Source: Erwinia persicina NBRC 102418
GTDB taxonomy: Bacteria; Pseudomonadota; Gammaproteobacteria; Enterobacterales; Enterobacteriaceae
Assembly (NCBI RefSeq): GCF_001571305.1
Contig: NZ_BCTN01000001.1
Location: 620,001 to 684,000 of the forward strand
Length of the DNA: 64,000 bases
Reading direction: 5' to 3'
Program-made: the position numbers and the translations under genes
Notes under the pieces: model-generated
What the model was told of the DNA's origin: nothing
The model's input: the letters and a program-made list of their open reading frames with translations, nothing else
The model's database searches: none
In this document: positions 30,081-39,032 of the stretch, piece after piece
Position numbering within the stretch: position 1 is the stretch's first letter
Layout: every line of letters starts with the position of its first letter

Positions 30081-30313
30081 TTTACCCTTCCCGGCACGTT
30101 CCAGAAAGTCTAAAAATCCCTGATAACCAGATAAATCACTCACATCTGACATTCCCGTTAAAGACGCTAAAACACATGAAAACCCTCATCAGCTTAACAA
30201 TGGCGAGAGTCTGTCATGGCCTGTTGAGGCGCGGACGTGATGCAAACCCAGTCCGCCGCTGTAGTTGCCGTAAAGCATTTCATACCGCGGGGGTGCGTTA
30301 GGGGGATGAGGCT
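30081..30313. other. Gap between argW and the T6SS locus
   Basis: These 233 bases hold no recognisable integrase, repeat of the tRNA 3' end or conserved gene. It is the junction where a genomic island boundary would be expected. Confidence 0.4.
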
Positions 30314-30859
30314 TTATTGATCCTTAAGCGGTAACAACAGCAGCTGGTTATCCCTGGCTTCAATCACCCGCGCCTTGTCAGCATCGAGCGCTTCACGGTC
30401 AATCGTCAGCTTCCAGCTGTTTTTCAGCGTATCCGGATGACGGAACAGCCCCACAACCGCCACATATTTCGCATCGCTTTCCATGGGCATATCCAGCGAC
30501 ACATCGCCCCCCGGCTTCACCACGACATCGCGAGTGGCCAGTAAATCCGCGCCAGGCGTCGTTTCTCCCTCATGCAACAATTGCTGATAGACGCTTCTGT
30601 TAAAGGTTTTAATGTCTTTGAGCTGATAAATTCGTACCACCACCGACTCAGACAAGGAGTGGTTCTCGCGCGCGTCGGTATTGAGGGCCTCGCGTGCGGT
30701 GAAATCCAGATGAAGCACCTTAATCTTTTTATAAAACACCGCGCGAAAGGCCGACTGGGTGCCATCGCTGACGCTTTGCGTCAGTCCGCAACCGGTAAGT
30801 GCGATGGCCAGCACGGGTAACAGCCAGCGCGTGGATTTAGTCAAGCTTGTACGTAACAC
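30314..30859 (-). CDS. tssJ: T6SS outer-membrane lipoprotein TssJ
   Basis: This 181-residue lipoprotein has the lipobox LTGC (Cys24) and a transthyretin-like core with VVRIYQLKD. TssJ anchors the TssM-TssL complex to the outer membrane. The start is a GTG at 30859, inside the end of tssG (23-base overlap), with AAGGA upstream; no ATG gives the signal peptide. Last gene of the T6SS operon. Confidence 0.93.
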   Translation of the reverse strand: MLRTSLTKSTRWLLPVLAIALTGCGLTQSVSDGTQSAFRAVFYKKIKVLHLDFTAREALNTDARENHSLSESVVVRIYQLKDIKTFNRSVYQQLLHEGETTPGADLLATRDVVVKPGGDVSLDMPMESDAKYVAVVGLFRHPDTLKNSWKLTIDREALDADKARVIEARDNQLLLLPLKDQ

Positions 30860-31922
30860 GTCGGTTTCCTTGTTGTGGTGTTGCGGGCTGCAGGCCGGTG
30901 TAATAGCCCAGTTCCGTTGTAAAGGTCTGCGGGAAATCGTCCGGGAGGTCTTCGTCTTCCGCGCCCAGCACGCCGTTCATCCCAAGCCAGAATGGGCCCT
31001 CGCCGAGCGGCGGAGCGGCCAGCAGGCGGGTCCGGGTGGTCAGGGTGATTTTTGCCTTAAAGCGCCAGCCGAGCCAGACCCGCAGCATCACCAGAAAGTC
31101 CTGATACAGCAGGCCGTCAGGTTTCCAGCCCTGCGACTCCTGTTCGTTATCGCTGGACAGCGCAACCAGCAGCTGGCTGTTGGCATCCATCGCCTCGTCG
31201 CCCAGCGGCGTATTGCCGTCCAGCAGAAAGTCATCATCGCCGCAGAAGCCCAGGGGCTGAGCAATCTCTACAGGCCGCAGGCAGTAAGGACTCACCTGTA
31301 CTCTGGTATCGGGTGCCAGCAGGCTCACCAGTGCCTGCATCCCCTCCTGGGTTTTGCCCGGCTGGCGCAGTACGCCAAGCAGCGCCAGAAAGCGCGACAC
31401 CGGCGTGGCGATATGTTCTGCCGTACCGGGAATGCCCAGCCCCACCAGGCCCAGCAGTGACTGCGAGATAGTATCGCTACCGCCCGGCTCAAACGTGGCC
31501 GGATACGAGTATTTCCGCCAGATGCGATAGAACTGCGTCAGGATGCGGTGGCTGAAGATATCCAGAAAGTCCTGCAGGGCTTCGTGCCCCTCCCGGCGCC
31601 GGGTGATGTCATCAAGATAGGCGGTCGGCAGCGGCGAATCCACGCCGTACATCCCCATAAACGTGGCGCGGATGACCGGTGGTTTACTGTCATCGTCCTC
31701 ATCGTACTCGACGGCCTTCAGTTCACTGGCCGGAAACCCCATCCCCGGATGCGGGGCAAACCGCACCGGGTCGTCGGCGGGATGACTGGTCGACCCCATC
31801 AGTGGCCTGCCCGGATCCCGCTTCTCCAGCAGCTGGCATAAACGGTAAAAGTTAATGCGGTGCAGATCGGCTTCCAGCCGCGGGGTCAGCCGGGGATGCG
31901 GCGGTTGTGCTTCTCTTCCCAT
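30837..31922 (-). CDS. tssG: T6SS baseplate protein TssG
   Basis: This 361-residue protein has the conserved N-terminal INFYRLCQLLEKRDPGRPLMG and FAPHPGMGFPASE segments of TssG (ImpH/VasB). It forms the baseplate wedge with TssF and TssK. It overlaps tssF by 37 bases, so coupled translation is likely. Confidence 0.95.
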   Translation of the reverse strand: MGREAQPPHPRLTPRLEADLHRINFYRLCQLLEKRDPGRPLMGSTSHPADDPVRFAPHPGMGFPASELKAVEYDEDDDSKPPVIRATFMGMYGVDSPLPTAYLDDITRRREGHEALQDFLDIFSHRILTQFYRIWRKYSYPATFEPGGSDTISQSLLGLVGLGIPGTAEHIATPVSRFLALLGVLRQPGKTQEGMQALVSLLAPDTRVQVSPYCLRPVEIAQPLGFCGDDDFLLDGNTPLGDEAMDANSQLLVALSSDNEQESQGWKPDGLLYQDFLVMLRVWLGWRFKAKITLTTRTRLLAAPPLGEGPFWLGMNGVLGAEDEDLPDDFPQTFTTELGYYTGLQPATPQQGNRRVTYKLD

Positions 31923-33640
31923 TCCAGGCGCTCTCCGGTCGGTTGCAGGATGATAATCAGGCGGTTAAACAGATAGATGTCGGTGTACAGCGCGAAGAAG
32001 CGACTCAGCATCTCGCCAAACAGACAGATGTCCCCGCGCCCGGCAAAACCGTGACTGTCCAGCGTCACTTCAATCTGCACGCCGCGCACCAGGTAGCCCT
32101 GCTCAAAGCGCTCGGTTTCACCGTGCTTCACGTCGATAATGGCTTCCAGGCGTCGGCGGTTCATCTCACTGTCGGTCCACTCGTACAGCGCCAGGGTTCC
32201 GCGCAGCACGTCAGCGTTGTCCATCATGGACAGGAATCCGCTGCCGAGGTGGCTCAGCACGCGCCAGTGGAAACGGTCCTGCGCCGGAGGATAACAGGGC
32301 AGCGTTGGCGCACACAGGTTACGCACGGCGATACTGGCCGAGGTCGTTTTCATTACCGTATCGAGTACGGTGCTCTGCAGCGCACGGCGTGGCAGCTGGC
32401 CGTTGGTACCCGTGAGCGTCAGGGACAGGCTTTCGTCCTGCGGCACCGTGTGGTTGTCAAACGCTTCACCACCGAGGATAAGCCAGGTGTTATGCAGCCC
32501 GGACGGGCCGCGACGCACGCGGGTGTGGTAGTAATATTCCGGTGCTTCATGGCGCATCATCCCCCCCTTGTGGCGGAAGCTTGAGAATGGCACGTAGGTA
32601 TGCTGGCTCGATGACTGCACCGAATCCACCGCGTAAATCTCGGTATGGCCATCCTGCACGCGCATCGGGCGCAGCATGTATTCGGTCTGCAGAGAATTGA
32701 GCGTCAGCGGGTCAGATTCCAGCGGGAACAGGTTAATCACCGGCACGCAGTTCAGGCGCAGATGCTTTTCAGTAAAGCTGAAGTCATGCTCCCAGCGCTC
32801 TGCCAGCACCACGTCGATGTCGAACCAGGGGAGCTCAGCCGGAAACATCACCGTTTCCAGCCCGCGCAGGCCCGTAAACATAAATTTCTCGCGGAAGGTG
32901 AAGTACTCCAGCAGCAGCTGATAACCGCTGAAGCTGCTGTCCCCTTTCGGCCACAGGCCGTCGTCATCGCCCAATCCCAGTGCGGTGAAATACCCGTCCA
33001 GCGGTCTTCTGTCCACGTCACCCGGCATCCGCAGCCAGAGGCGGGCCGTGTTCATGGTGAAGGCTTCGTGCATGGCGCAGGCCAGTGGGGCATCGGCGTT
33101 GAAATAGAACGGAATCTGACTGAGATCGACACGGCTCCAGTCGGCAAGAGGGCTGCAGCTGATGCGCAGGCTAATGACCGAACGTCCGTCAGGATCGGTC
33201 GACAGGCGGGCGTACTCCAGCGACAGCGGCTGAAGGGTTATCTCTTTGGTGGTGGTGTAGCGGCAGCGCGTCCCCTTCTCACCGATCGGCCGCGAGAGCA
33301 CCTCAAAACCTTTAACAATACGCATATGCTCTTTCATTTCGCGCCAGTCAGGGGTGAACTCCACCACCGACATCGATGGAATGGTGCGCAGGTAATGCGG
33401 CAACAACAGGCTGACCAGCCCTTCGGTGAGCTCCGGCAAATCATCGTCAAGCTTCTCGCGCAGCCGCCCCATCATGAAGGCAAAGCCTTCGAACAGGCGC
33501 TCCACGAACGGGTCGCGCGCGCCCGCTTTATCGAGATTGAGCATTGCCGCCTGCTCGGGATGAGCGCGGGCAAACTCTTCGCCGGCTTCCAGCAGGTAGC
33601 GCATTTCAGCGTCATAATAACGTAAGGTTAAATCATCCAT
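31886..33640 (-). CDS. tssF: T6SS baseplate protein TssF
   Basis: This 584-residue protein begins MDDLTLRYYDAEMRYLLEAG, the standard TssF (ImpG/VasA) N-terminus, and contains LPWFDIDVVLAERWEHDF and the late PTGERLEWEEKHN segments. Length is normal and no frame break is seen. Two copies per wedge join one TssG in known baseplates. Confidence 0.95.
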   Translation of the reverse strand: MDDLTLRYYDAEMRYLLEAGEEFARAHPEQAAMLNLDKAGARDPFVERLFEGFAFMMGRLREKLDDDLPELTEGLVSLLLPHYLRTIPSMSVVEFTPDWREMKEHMRIVKGFEVLSRPIGEKGTRCRYTTTKEITLQPLSLEYARLSTDPDGRSVISLRISCSPLADWSRVDLSQIPFYFNADAPLACAMHEAFTMNTARLWLRMPGDVDRRPLDGYFTALGLGDDDGLWPKGDSSFSGYQLLLEYFTFREKFMFTGLRGLETVMFPAELPWFDIDVVLAERWEHDFSFTEKHLRLNCVPVINLFPLESDPLTLNSLQTEYMLRPMRVQDGHTEIYAVDSVQSSSQHTYVPFSSFRHKGGMMRHEAPEYYYHTRVRRGPSGLHNTWLILGGEAFDNHTVPQDESLSLTLTGTNGQLPRRALQSTVLDTVMKTTSASIAVRNLCAPTLPCYPPAQDRFHWRVLSHLGSGFLSMMDNADVLRGTLALYEWTDSEMNRRRLEAIIDVKHGETERFEQGYLVRGVQIEVTLDSHGFAGRGDICLFGEMLSRFFALYTDIYLFNRLIIILQPTGERLEWEEKHNRRIPG

Positions 33641-33679
33641 AAGAACCTGAGTAATTGTGTTTTAAAGGTATGCCACGTG

Positions 33680-33865
33680 TCACTTCCCGCGAAGCACCGA
33701 ACGGCTTGCCGGGTCGGGCGCAATCAGACCGGACAGCAGCAAATCCATCTCAGGCTGAAGCCGTGAGGTATCGGTTTCGCTGCGTACGGCTTTCATGCAC
33801 AGCAGCCTGACAGTGATGAGGGTGGGTGATGCAAACTCCCCGTTATTCCATCCCGTCTGTATCAC
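33680..33865 (-). CDS. Short unrecognised ORF between tssM and tssF
   Basis: An open frame of 61 codons begins at a GTG inside the last codons of tssM. A shorter version starts at ATG 33796 (38 residues, MKAVRSETDT). I do not recognise it. It occupies the 200-base gap where several enterobacterial T6SS loci carry tssA, so it may be a leftover or simply chance coding. Confidence 0.25.
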   Translation of the reverse strand: MIQTGWNNGEFASPTLITVRLLCMKAVRSETDTSRLQPEMDLLLSGLIAPDPASRSVLRGK

Positions 33866-36800
33866 GGTTTGCGGCGTTGGCCATCAGCGCCTGCGCCGCC
33901 GCCTCGCTGTCGACGCTGAATATCTGATCCGGCAGCGTGAATCCGCGCAGATCCAGCAGCGCCAGCGGGCCTTTTCCCAGCTGTGAGCGCAGCACCCACT
34001 GCAGGGTGCGACCATCCGGGGCGCTAAAGCTCATCATCCACTGGCTGCGGTCAAGCTGCTGGCGCCTGCCCTGATCCAGCCAGCGTATAAAGCCCCAGGT
34101 GCCGCTGTAGTCCCCGAACAGGCGTGCGCCTGCGCTGGTTGACGTCCAGGTGAGCAGCGTCCCCGGCTTAAACGTGTCTCCCGGCCAGCGGAAGGACTGC
34201 CAGTCGGCCATCTGGTTAAAGTAGTGCAGCTTTTGTCCGTCAATGGTCAGCTGAGTCTCGACCACCTGCGCTACCGGACGCGCCTGCAGTTCAAAGCTGA
34301 TGCCCTGGCTGCCGTCGGTAAACAGAATGTCCGACAGCTGGCTCAGCTGATTGATGGCCCGCAGAAACGCCGGGTTAAAGCTCAGCCCCTGGCTGTTGAC
34401 CTTATCCGGCACCCACTGGCTGCCCTCCTTGTGCAGCACCCCGCTGAGTTCCGTGGTCAGGAAGCGTTCAATACGCCCGCTGTCCTTACGGATAAACTCG
34501 GCCAGCATCGGCAGGGACGCATCGCTCTTACCCGCAGCAAACGGGAAGCGTCCGTCAAAGGCCGTGTGCCAGTTCGTCGTGACCGAGCGGCTCCATTTGT
34601 CATTCAGACTGGCTGCCGATGGCTGAAGCACGGTCTCCCAGGCCTGAGTCAGCGGCTGCACAAACATCGTGTTGCCAAAGCCACTCCACTCTTCGCCAAG
34701 GCTTGCCGACATCAGGCTGCCGTACTGCTGGGTATCGGTCAGATCCACGCTTTTGCCCTGGAATACCGTCTGGGCCAGGGTCTGCATCATCGCCTGCGGA
34801 TCGGAGCCGCCCGCCACCTGCTGCAGGCGCAGGCGCACGCGGGTGATGCGGGTCAGATAGGTCTGCAGGCTCAGAGAGTTATCCGCCGACATGACGTTAC
34901 GCCCCTTATTTTTGCCCAGAAGCTGCAGCAGGGGGCCAAAGGTTTCATCCAGTGGCCCCTGCGGGCCTGACGCGGACGGGTCAATCGCCGGTCTGTCTTT
35001 TCCACCGACCAGGTCTTTAGCCGATTTGATGATGGAGTCCGAAAGGCCTTCGCTCTGCTGGCCGGTCTGCCCCTGCCAGGCGAGAGTATTCAGCAGGGCA
35101 ATCAGCGGCGACTGGCGGACATCACTCATCAGCGTCAGCTGGTCGGTGACGTCTGCAATATTCTTTGCCGGGTTAAGCCGCAGACTGTTGAGGAAGCTCA
35201 GCCAGCTGCCGGCAAAGTCGGTGAAGTAACGCTGCGTCAGACGTGCTTTCAGCGCTTCCGACGACAGGTCTGAGGAGACGGCTTTTCGGCTGTTGCTCAG
35301 CACCCAGTCAATTTCGTCCCGGCGGGAGTTCGCCGCTTTTTCGATCGCCTGCTGAATGCCGCCTTCCCAGGCCTGGCGGGTGAACATGCCCGGTACCACA
35401 GCCCCGGAGGTAAAAAGACGGCGGGCATCGGTGCCGCCGGTCATGTCTTCCAGAGACACGTCGGCAAAGTTACGACGCACGGATTTGAGCATATTTTCAT
35501 ACAGGGTGCTTTCCGCGTTACGGCGGCCAATCTGCTGCAGCAGCACCTGGCGGCTCTGGCTGACCAGCGAGACATCCGGTGTAATTTTCCACTGCGGCTG
35601 GTGCGGCAGCTGTGAGATATAAAACGCCCATAAATCCGGCGCAAGACTTTGCCACAGGCCGGTTGAGATACCCGTGCGCGCTGGCTGCACGCTTTTCATG
35701 GTCTGCGCGTAAAACGCGCCGTCGGCCTTATCCGGACGGGCCATCATCAGCCAGGCTTTCAGCTGGTTATAGCCCGGCTTCGCCAGCTGTGCCCGCCGGT
35801 CACTGTTGGGTGCAGAGCCTGCCAGCGCGCTGAGCTTCTGCGTCAGGGCCGCACTGGCCGGGTCGCGGATCAGGCGGTTATTCACCACGCCATACCAGGG
35901 CAGCACCGCAGCGAGCAGCTGCCGGTTATGATCCAGACCGAAGCGCTGATACCAGGGGGCCCCATCCTGAATACGGTGCTGCAGCCGACCGGCATCATTA
36001 CGCAGGATGTGCAGGGCCGTGAGCTGACTATCGGAAACAGCGGGATGCTCCACCAGGTTTCGTGCTTTTGCAGCCACAGAAGAAATCTGTCCGTAGTTCA
36101 GCGCAAACGACAGCAGCGTTCCCGCCCCCCAGACCCCGATAATGGCCATCAGAGCCCAGGCCAGCGTCTGCTCCCACGCCATACCGACACGGCGGCCTCG
36201 TAGCCGGGTGCAGTCGTCAACGATACCCTGCCAGGTGGCGGGCAGGGGCAGCGCATGGCGGTGTGGTTCGGGGATATATTTCTCAGCGTCGGCAGGTGCA
36301 GCACCGGCTGTTTCTCCTGCGATAGCGGCGGGTTGATTCTCCGGCAGGCTGAACATCAGGCCTCGCAGCGGAACGCGTTGCTGTGAGACAGACAGCCATG
36401 GTACCAGTTGCTGCGTCCAGCGGGCGATCCCGCCATCTTTGAGGTGCTGACCCAGACGCAGCAGGAAGTCGTGGCGGTTGTTCTCTGCGACCTGACTCAC
36501 CCCCTGCGCCCGCAGGGCCGGCAGCATCAGCTCAAGCTGGCGGGTAATATCACCGGCTGTGGCCCGTAGCGGAAAGCCTGCCCCCACACCCTGCTCCGGG
36601 CGCGTCGCCTGTGACCAGGCGCTGCCGCACAGCTGCCACAGCCAGACAGGGGCGGAATAACGCAGCAGCTCGCTGATTTTTTCCAGACCGCGTAAATCGT
36701 TGTCGCTGATTTGTGGTGTCAGGTTAAGCGACTCCGGTAATACGCGGACAATTCCGTCCAGTGGACGACCCCGGCGCAGTTTGCGCAGCGCAGTATATTT

Positions 36801-37262
36801 TTCGCGATCGGGCTCTGCTGCCAGGCTGCCGCCGTAAATCAGCACGGTACGGTTGCCTTCAAGCCACTGACTTTCCTGCAGGCCAGGGATCAGCTGTTCG
36901 ATGGCGGCTTCGTCGCCGGTGATCAGCAGCAGACGGACCTTGCGGCGCCAGAACAGAGAGTAACGTCTTCTGAGATATTTATTAAGCGCTGAAAAATCAT
37001 ATGGATCCGTCGTTTGCTCTTCATTTTTGTTGATCTCGTCGTCATGCGTGATAGGAGACGGATTTTTTTGTCGGGACAACGTAAAGAAGATAAGGGTGCA
37101 CAACAGCGCAGTCAGGGCTACAAAGAATGCCACCACGTACCAGAACATATTTTCATCGCCTCCGGATGGTGACTGCGTTGTCTGTGCCAGAGCAAAGAGC
37201 ACCAGAAGCAGAACGAGCAGGATCAGGAGTCCCACCCCTAGGAGATTTGAGGACTTTTTCAT
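33843..37262 (-). CDS. tssM: T6SS inner-membrane protein TssM (IcmF)
   Basis: This 1139-residue protein has two N-terminal membrane segments (about 7-27 and 41-60), a cytoplasmic region, a third membrane segment near residues 370-390 and a large periplasmic domain of the IcmF type. It spans the envelope and contacts TssJ and TssL. In the cytoplasmic domain, where some TssM proteins have a Walker A P-loop, this one reads LLLITGDEAAIEQL, so no nucleotide-binding motif is present. Confidence 0.95.
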   Translation of the reverse strand: MKKSSNLLGVGLLILLVLLLVLFALAQTTQSPSGGDENMFWYVVAFFVALTALLCTLIFFTLSRQKNPSPITHDDEINKNEEQTTDPYDFSALNKYLRRRYSLFWRRKVRLLLITGDEAAIEQLIPGLQESQWLEGNRTVLIYGGSLAAEPDREKYTALRKLRRGRPLDGIVRVLPESLNLTPQISDNDLRGLEKISELLRYSAPVWLWQLCGSAWSQATRPEQGVGAGFPLRATAGDITRQLELMLPALRAQGVSQVAENNRHDFLLRLGQHLKDGGIARWTQQLVPWLSVSQQRVPLRGLMFSLPENQPAAIAGETAGAAPADAEKYIPEPHRHALPLPATWQGIVDDCTRLRGRRVGMAWEQTLAWALMAIIGVWGAGTLLSFALNYGQISSVAAKARNLVEHPAVSDSQLTALHILRNDAGRLQHRIQDGAPWYQRFGLDHNRQLLAAVLPWYGVVNNRLIRDPASAALTQKLSALAGSAPNSDRRAQLAKPGYNQLKAWLMMARPDKADGAFYAQTMKSVQPARTGISTGLWQSLAPDLWAFYISQLPHQPQWKITPDVSLVSQSRQVLLQQIGRRNAESTLYENMLKSVRRNFADVSLEDMTGGTDARRLFTSGAVVPGMFTRQAWEGGIQQAIEKAANSRRDEIDWVLSNSRKAVSSDLSSEALKARLTQRYFTDFAGSWLSFLNSLRLNPAKNIADVTDQLTLMSDVRQSPLIALLNTLAWQGQTGQQSEGLSDSIIKSAKDLVGGKDRPAIDPSASGPQGPLDETFGPLLQLLGKNKGRNVMSADNSLSLQTYLTRITRVRLRLQQVAGGSDPQAMMQTLAQTVFQGKSVDLTDTQQYGSLMSASLGEEWSGFGNTMFVQPLTQAWETVLQPSAASLNDKWSRSVTTNWHTAFDGRFPFAAGKSDASLPMLAEFIRKDSGRIERFLTTELSGVLHKEGSQWVPDKVNSQGLSFNPAFLRAINQLSQLSDILFTDGSQGISFELQARPVAQVVETQLTIDGQKLHYFNQMADWQSFRWPGDTFKPGTLLTWTSTSAGARLFGDYSGTWGFIRWLDQGRRQQLDRSQWMMSFSAPDGRTLQWVLRSQLGKGPLALLDLRGFTLPDQIFSVDSEAAAQALMANAANRDTDGME

Positions 37263-37267
37263 GCCGG

Positions 37268-38698
37268 TTATTCCTTTCCGGACTGTCGTGCAGCCCTAAT
37301 AAATAAGGGGCGCTGGAGACGGGCTGTAACACGTCGCAGCAAAAAGGCGATCCCGGGTAATGTTACAACCAGTGACAACAACAAGAGAGTGATCCCCGAC
37401 CAAGAAAATGCCATTGAAGGGAAATAGCGACTTATCTGGCTGTACAGTCCGATATTAAGCAGCAATGCCATCAGAATAGAGCCCCCGGGAAAGGGGGGCG
37501 GGATAACGAAATGATCTTGCCCAACCACGGGAGCGGCATTTCCAAGCGTAACAGCCCATGCATCATGTTCGTCTTCCAGCAACAACCACTGGCAGGCGGG
37601 TCCATATTCGGCCATTTCAGCGGCAGCCCCCACCATGGCCCAACTGGCAAGACAGCCATAGCGGGCGCATGCAGTGTCATAATCAATGACGCCACCAGTG
37701 CCAATACCGTCATAAAGTGAGATCGAAAGGTCGTTTAGTACTCTGTTCATTGACTGCCGCGGTGCATCTGACAACCCGCTGTACCAGACAAGATGTTTTT
37801 TACCTGCAGGAAGGTCAGCCATATCGCGCAACTCACAGAGTTCAGCTGTGAGCGCACTGGTATTCAGCGGCATTGCCCGGAATAACCGTAAGGTACTTTT
37901 TTGTTCACCAGGATTCAGCATTGACGGGGGAATCAAAAATAACGCAGTGGCAAATTCCTGCAGAACATCGTCGGGCTGGCGGTAGTGCATCGCTAGAACT
38001 AGTATTGCTCTCTTTGAGGACCCGACAAATTTATTCCATTCATCAAAGGATGAGTCTGCGTCCTGAAAATGAATCTCGACTTTCCAGGGGTGGGATCCTG
38101 CTGTCCAGATACGATGGAAAGACTGAGATTCACGATCTTTGTCGCTGCCATTGGTCAGAACAATAATCTGGAGCAGGCCAGAAGGATATCGCCGCCGAAT
38201 CGAAGGTGTTATCTGAGCAATAAGATGACGAAGTAGCTGCTCAAAACGTGAAATGCCGGGCGTGATGGCGGCATCCGGCAACAACGTTAAAGGCGGCGTG
38301 TCCGCGCTATCTCCTCCCTGTGTATGTGCAAGGCGAGACAACAAGCCCGTATCGGCAGCGATAAAAACATGGCTAAGAATGACGTGATGTTGGTGCGCAC
38401 GTAAGCGCCACTTCAGACGTGTGTTACGGCACCATTCATTCCAGTTCCAGACACCAATTGCCAGCGTTTCCCACCAGAAGCTGTAGATAGCAATAGCTGC
38501 AAAAATGCCTGCAAATGTCCTAGCCGTCAGTGGTAACCAGTACCCGCTGCTCAACGAAGGTAACCCTGTTGATGGTGATTTCAACACTGCTACAAGCAAC
38601 CCAATGAAAAGACCCAGGATAATAATCAGCAGACAAACCCACGGCGACCAGACCGGTGCCTGTTCTTTTTCAGTCACCTCCGGCAGAGACCATCCCAT
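37268..38698 (-). CDS. T6SS-linked membrane protein of unknown function
   Basis: This 476-residue protein has two N-terminal membrane segments (about 18-40 and 56-78), a large cytoplasmic middle region and two membrane segments near the C-terminus (about 405-455). The ATG at 38698 overlaps the PAAR stop (ATGA). Proteins of this pattern (for example LALHYRQPD-like and GLSDAPRQ segments) seem to occur between PAAR and tssM genes in other enterobacterial T6SS loci, from memory. No function can be assigned; a role in loading the PAAR or effector, or in the membrane complex, is a guess from context. Confidence 0.8.
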   Translation of the reverse strand: MGWSLPEVTEKEQAPVWSPWVCLLIIILGLFIGLLVAVLKSPSTGLPSLSSGYWLPLTARTFAGIFAAIAIYSFWWETLAIGVWNWNEWCRNTRLKWRLRAHQHHVILSHVFIAADTGLLSRLAHTQGGDSADTPPLTLLPDAAITPGISRFEQLLRHLIAQITPSIRRRYPSGLLQIIVLTNGSDKDRESQSFHRIWTAGSHPWKVEIHFQDADSSFDEWNKFVGSSKRAILVLAMHYRQPDDVLQEFATALFLIPPSMLNPGEQKSTLRLFRAMPLNTSALTAELCELRDMADLPAGKKHLVWYSGLSDAPRQSMNRVLNDLSISLYDGIGTGGVIDYDTACARYGCLASWAMVGAAAEMAEYGPACQWLLLEDEHDAWAVTLGNAAPVVGQDHFVIPPPFPGGSILMALLLNIGLYSQISRYFPSMAFSWSGITLLLLSLVVTLPGIAFLLRRVTARLQRPLFIRAARQSGKE

Positions 38699-38961
38699 CA
38701 GCCAACCTCCATATCCTGCATGCTTGCGATAAGGCTCGCCCCGCACTGTGTTTTACAGTTATGCAAAACGATCCCTCGGCCATTTTCTTCATACGCAGAA
38801 ATATCGCACTCAATAATTTTATTTGTGCCGTGCTCAGGGCAAGATACTGTATCGTTTAAAAGAGCAGCATTCTTCCCTGAAATATCGAAACTGGATGAGG
38901 CTGATGTGACTTTACCGCCATGTGTAGTGGCATCTCCTAAAACAACAACGTTTTTCCCCAC
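38698..38961 (-). CDS. PAAR-domain T6SS spike tip protein
   Basis: This 87-residue protein has the PAAR pattern with paired turns (VLGDATTHGGKV, LNDTVSCPEHG) and His and Cys residues (Cys43, His46, Cys69) that could hold the tip metal. PAAR proteins cap VgrG trimers. The start is a GTG at 38961 with AAGGGA upstream. It follows the effector gene and overlaps the next gene by four bases. Confidence 0.85.
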   Translation of the reverse strand: MGKNVVVLGDATTHGGKVTSASSSFDISGKNAALLNDTVSCPEHGTNKIIECDISAYEENGRGIVLHNCKTQCGASLIASMQDMEVG

Positions 38962-39032
38962 TTTCCATTCCCTTCTTTATAATTAAATATTTCATTTAAC
39001 TTTATAAAGCACGCCAAATCAGTAAAATATAT

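Noticed and set aside
30006-30313. Attachment-site duplication of the argW 3' end
   Set aside because: I looked for a second copy of the T-arm and acceptor sequence in the window by eye and found none; a small imperfect copy could be missed.
31907-33625. Long open frames on the plus strand opposite tssF
   Set aside because: They mirror the GC-rich tssF frame, have no ribosome site and give low-complexity, Arg/Gln/His-rich products typical of antisense shadows.
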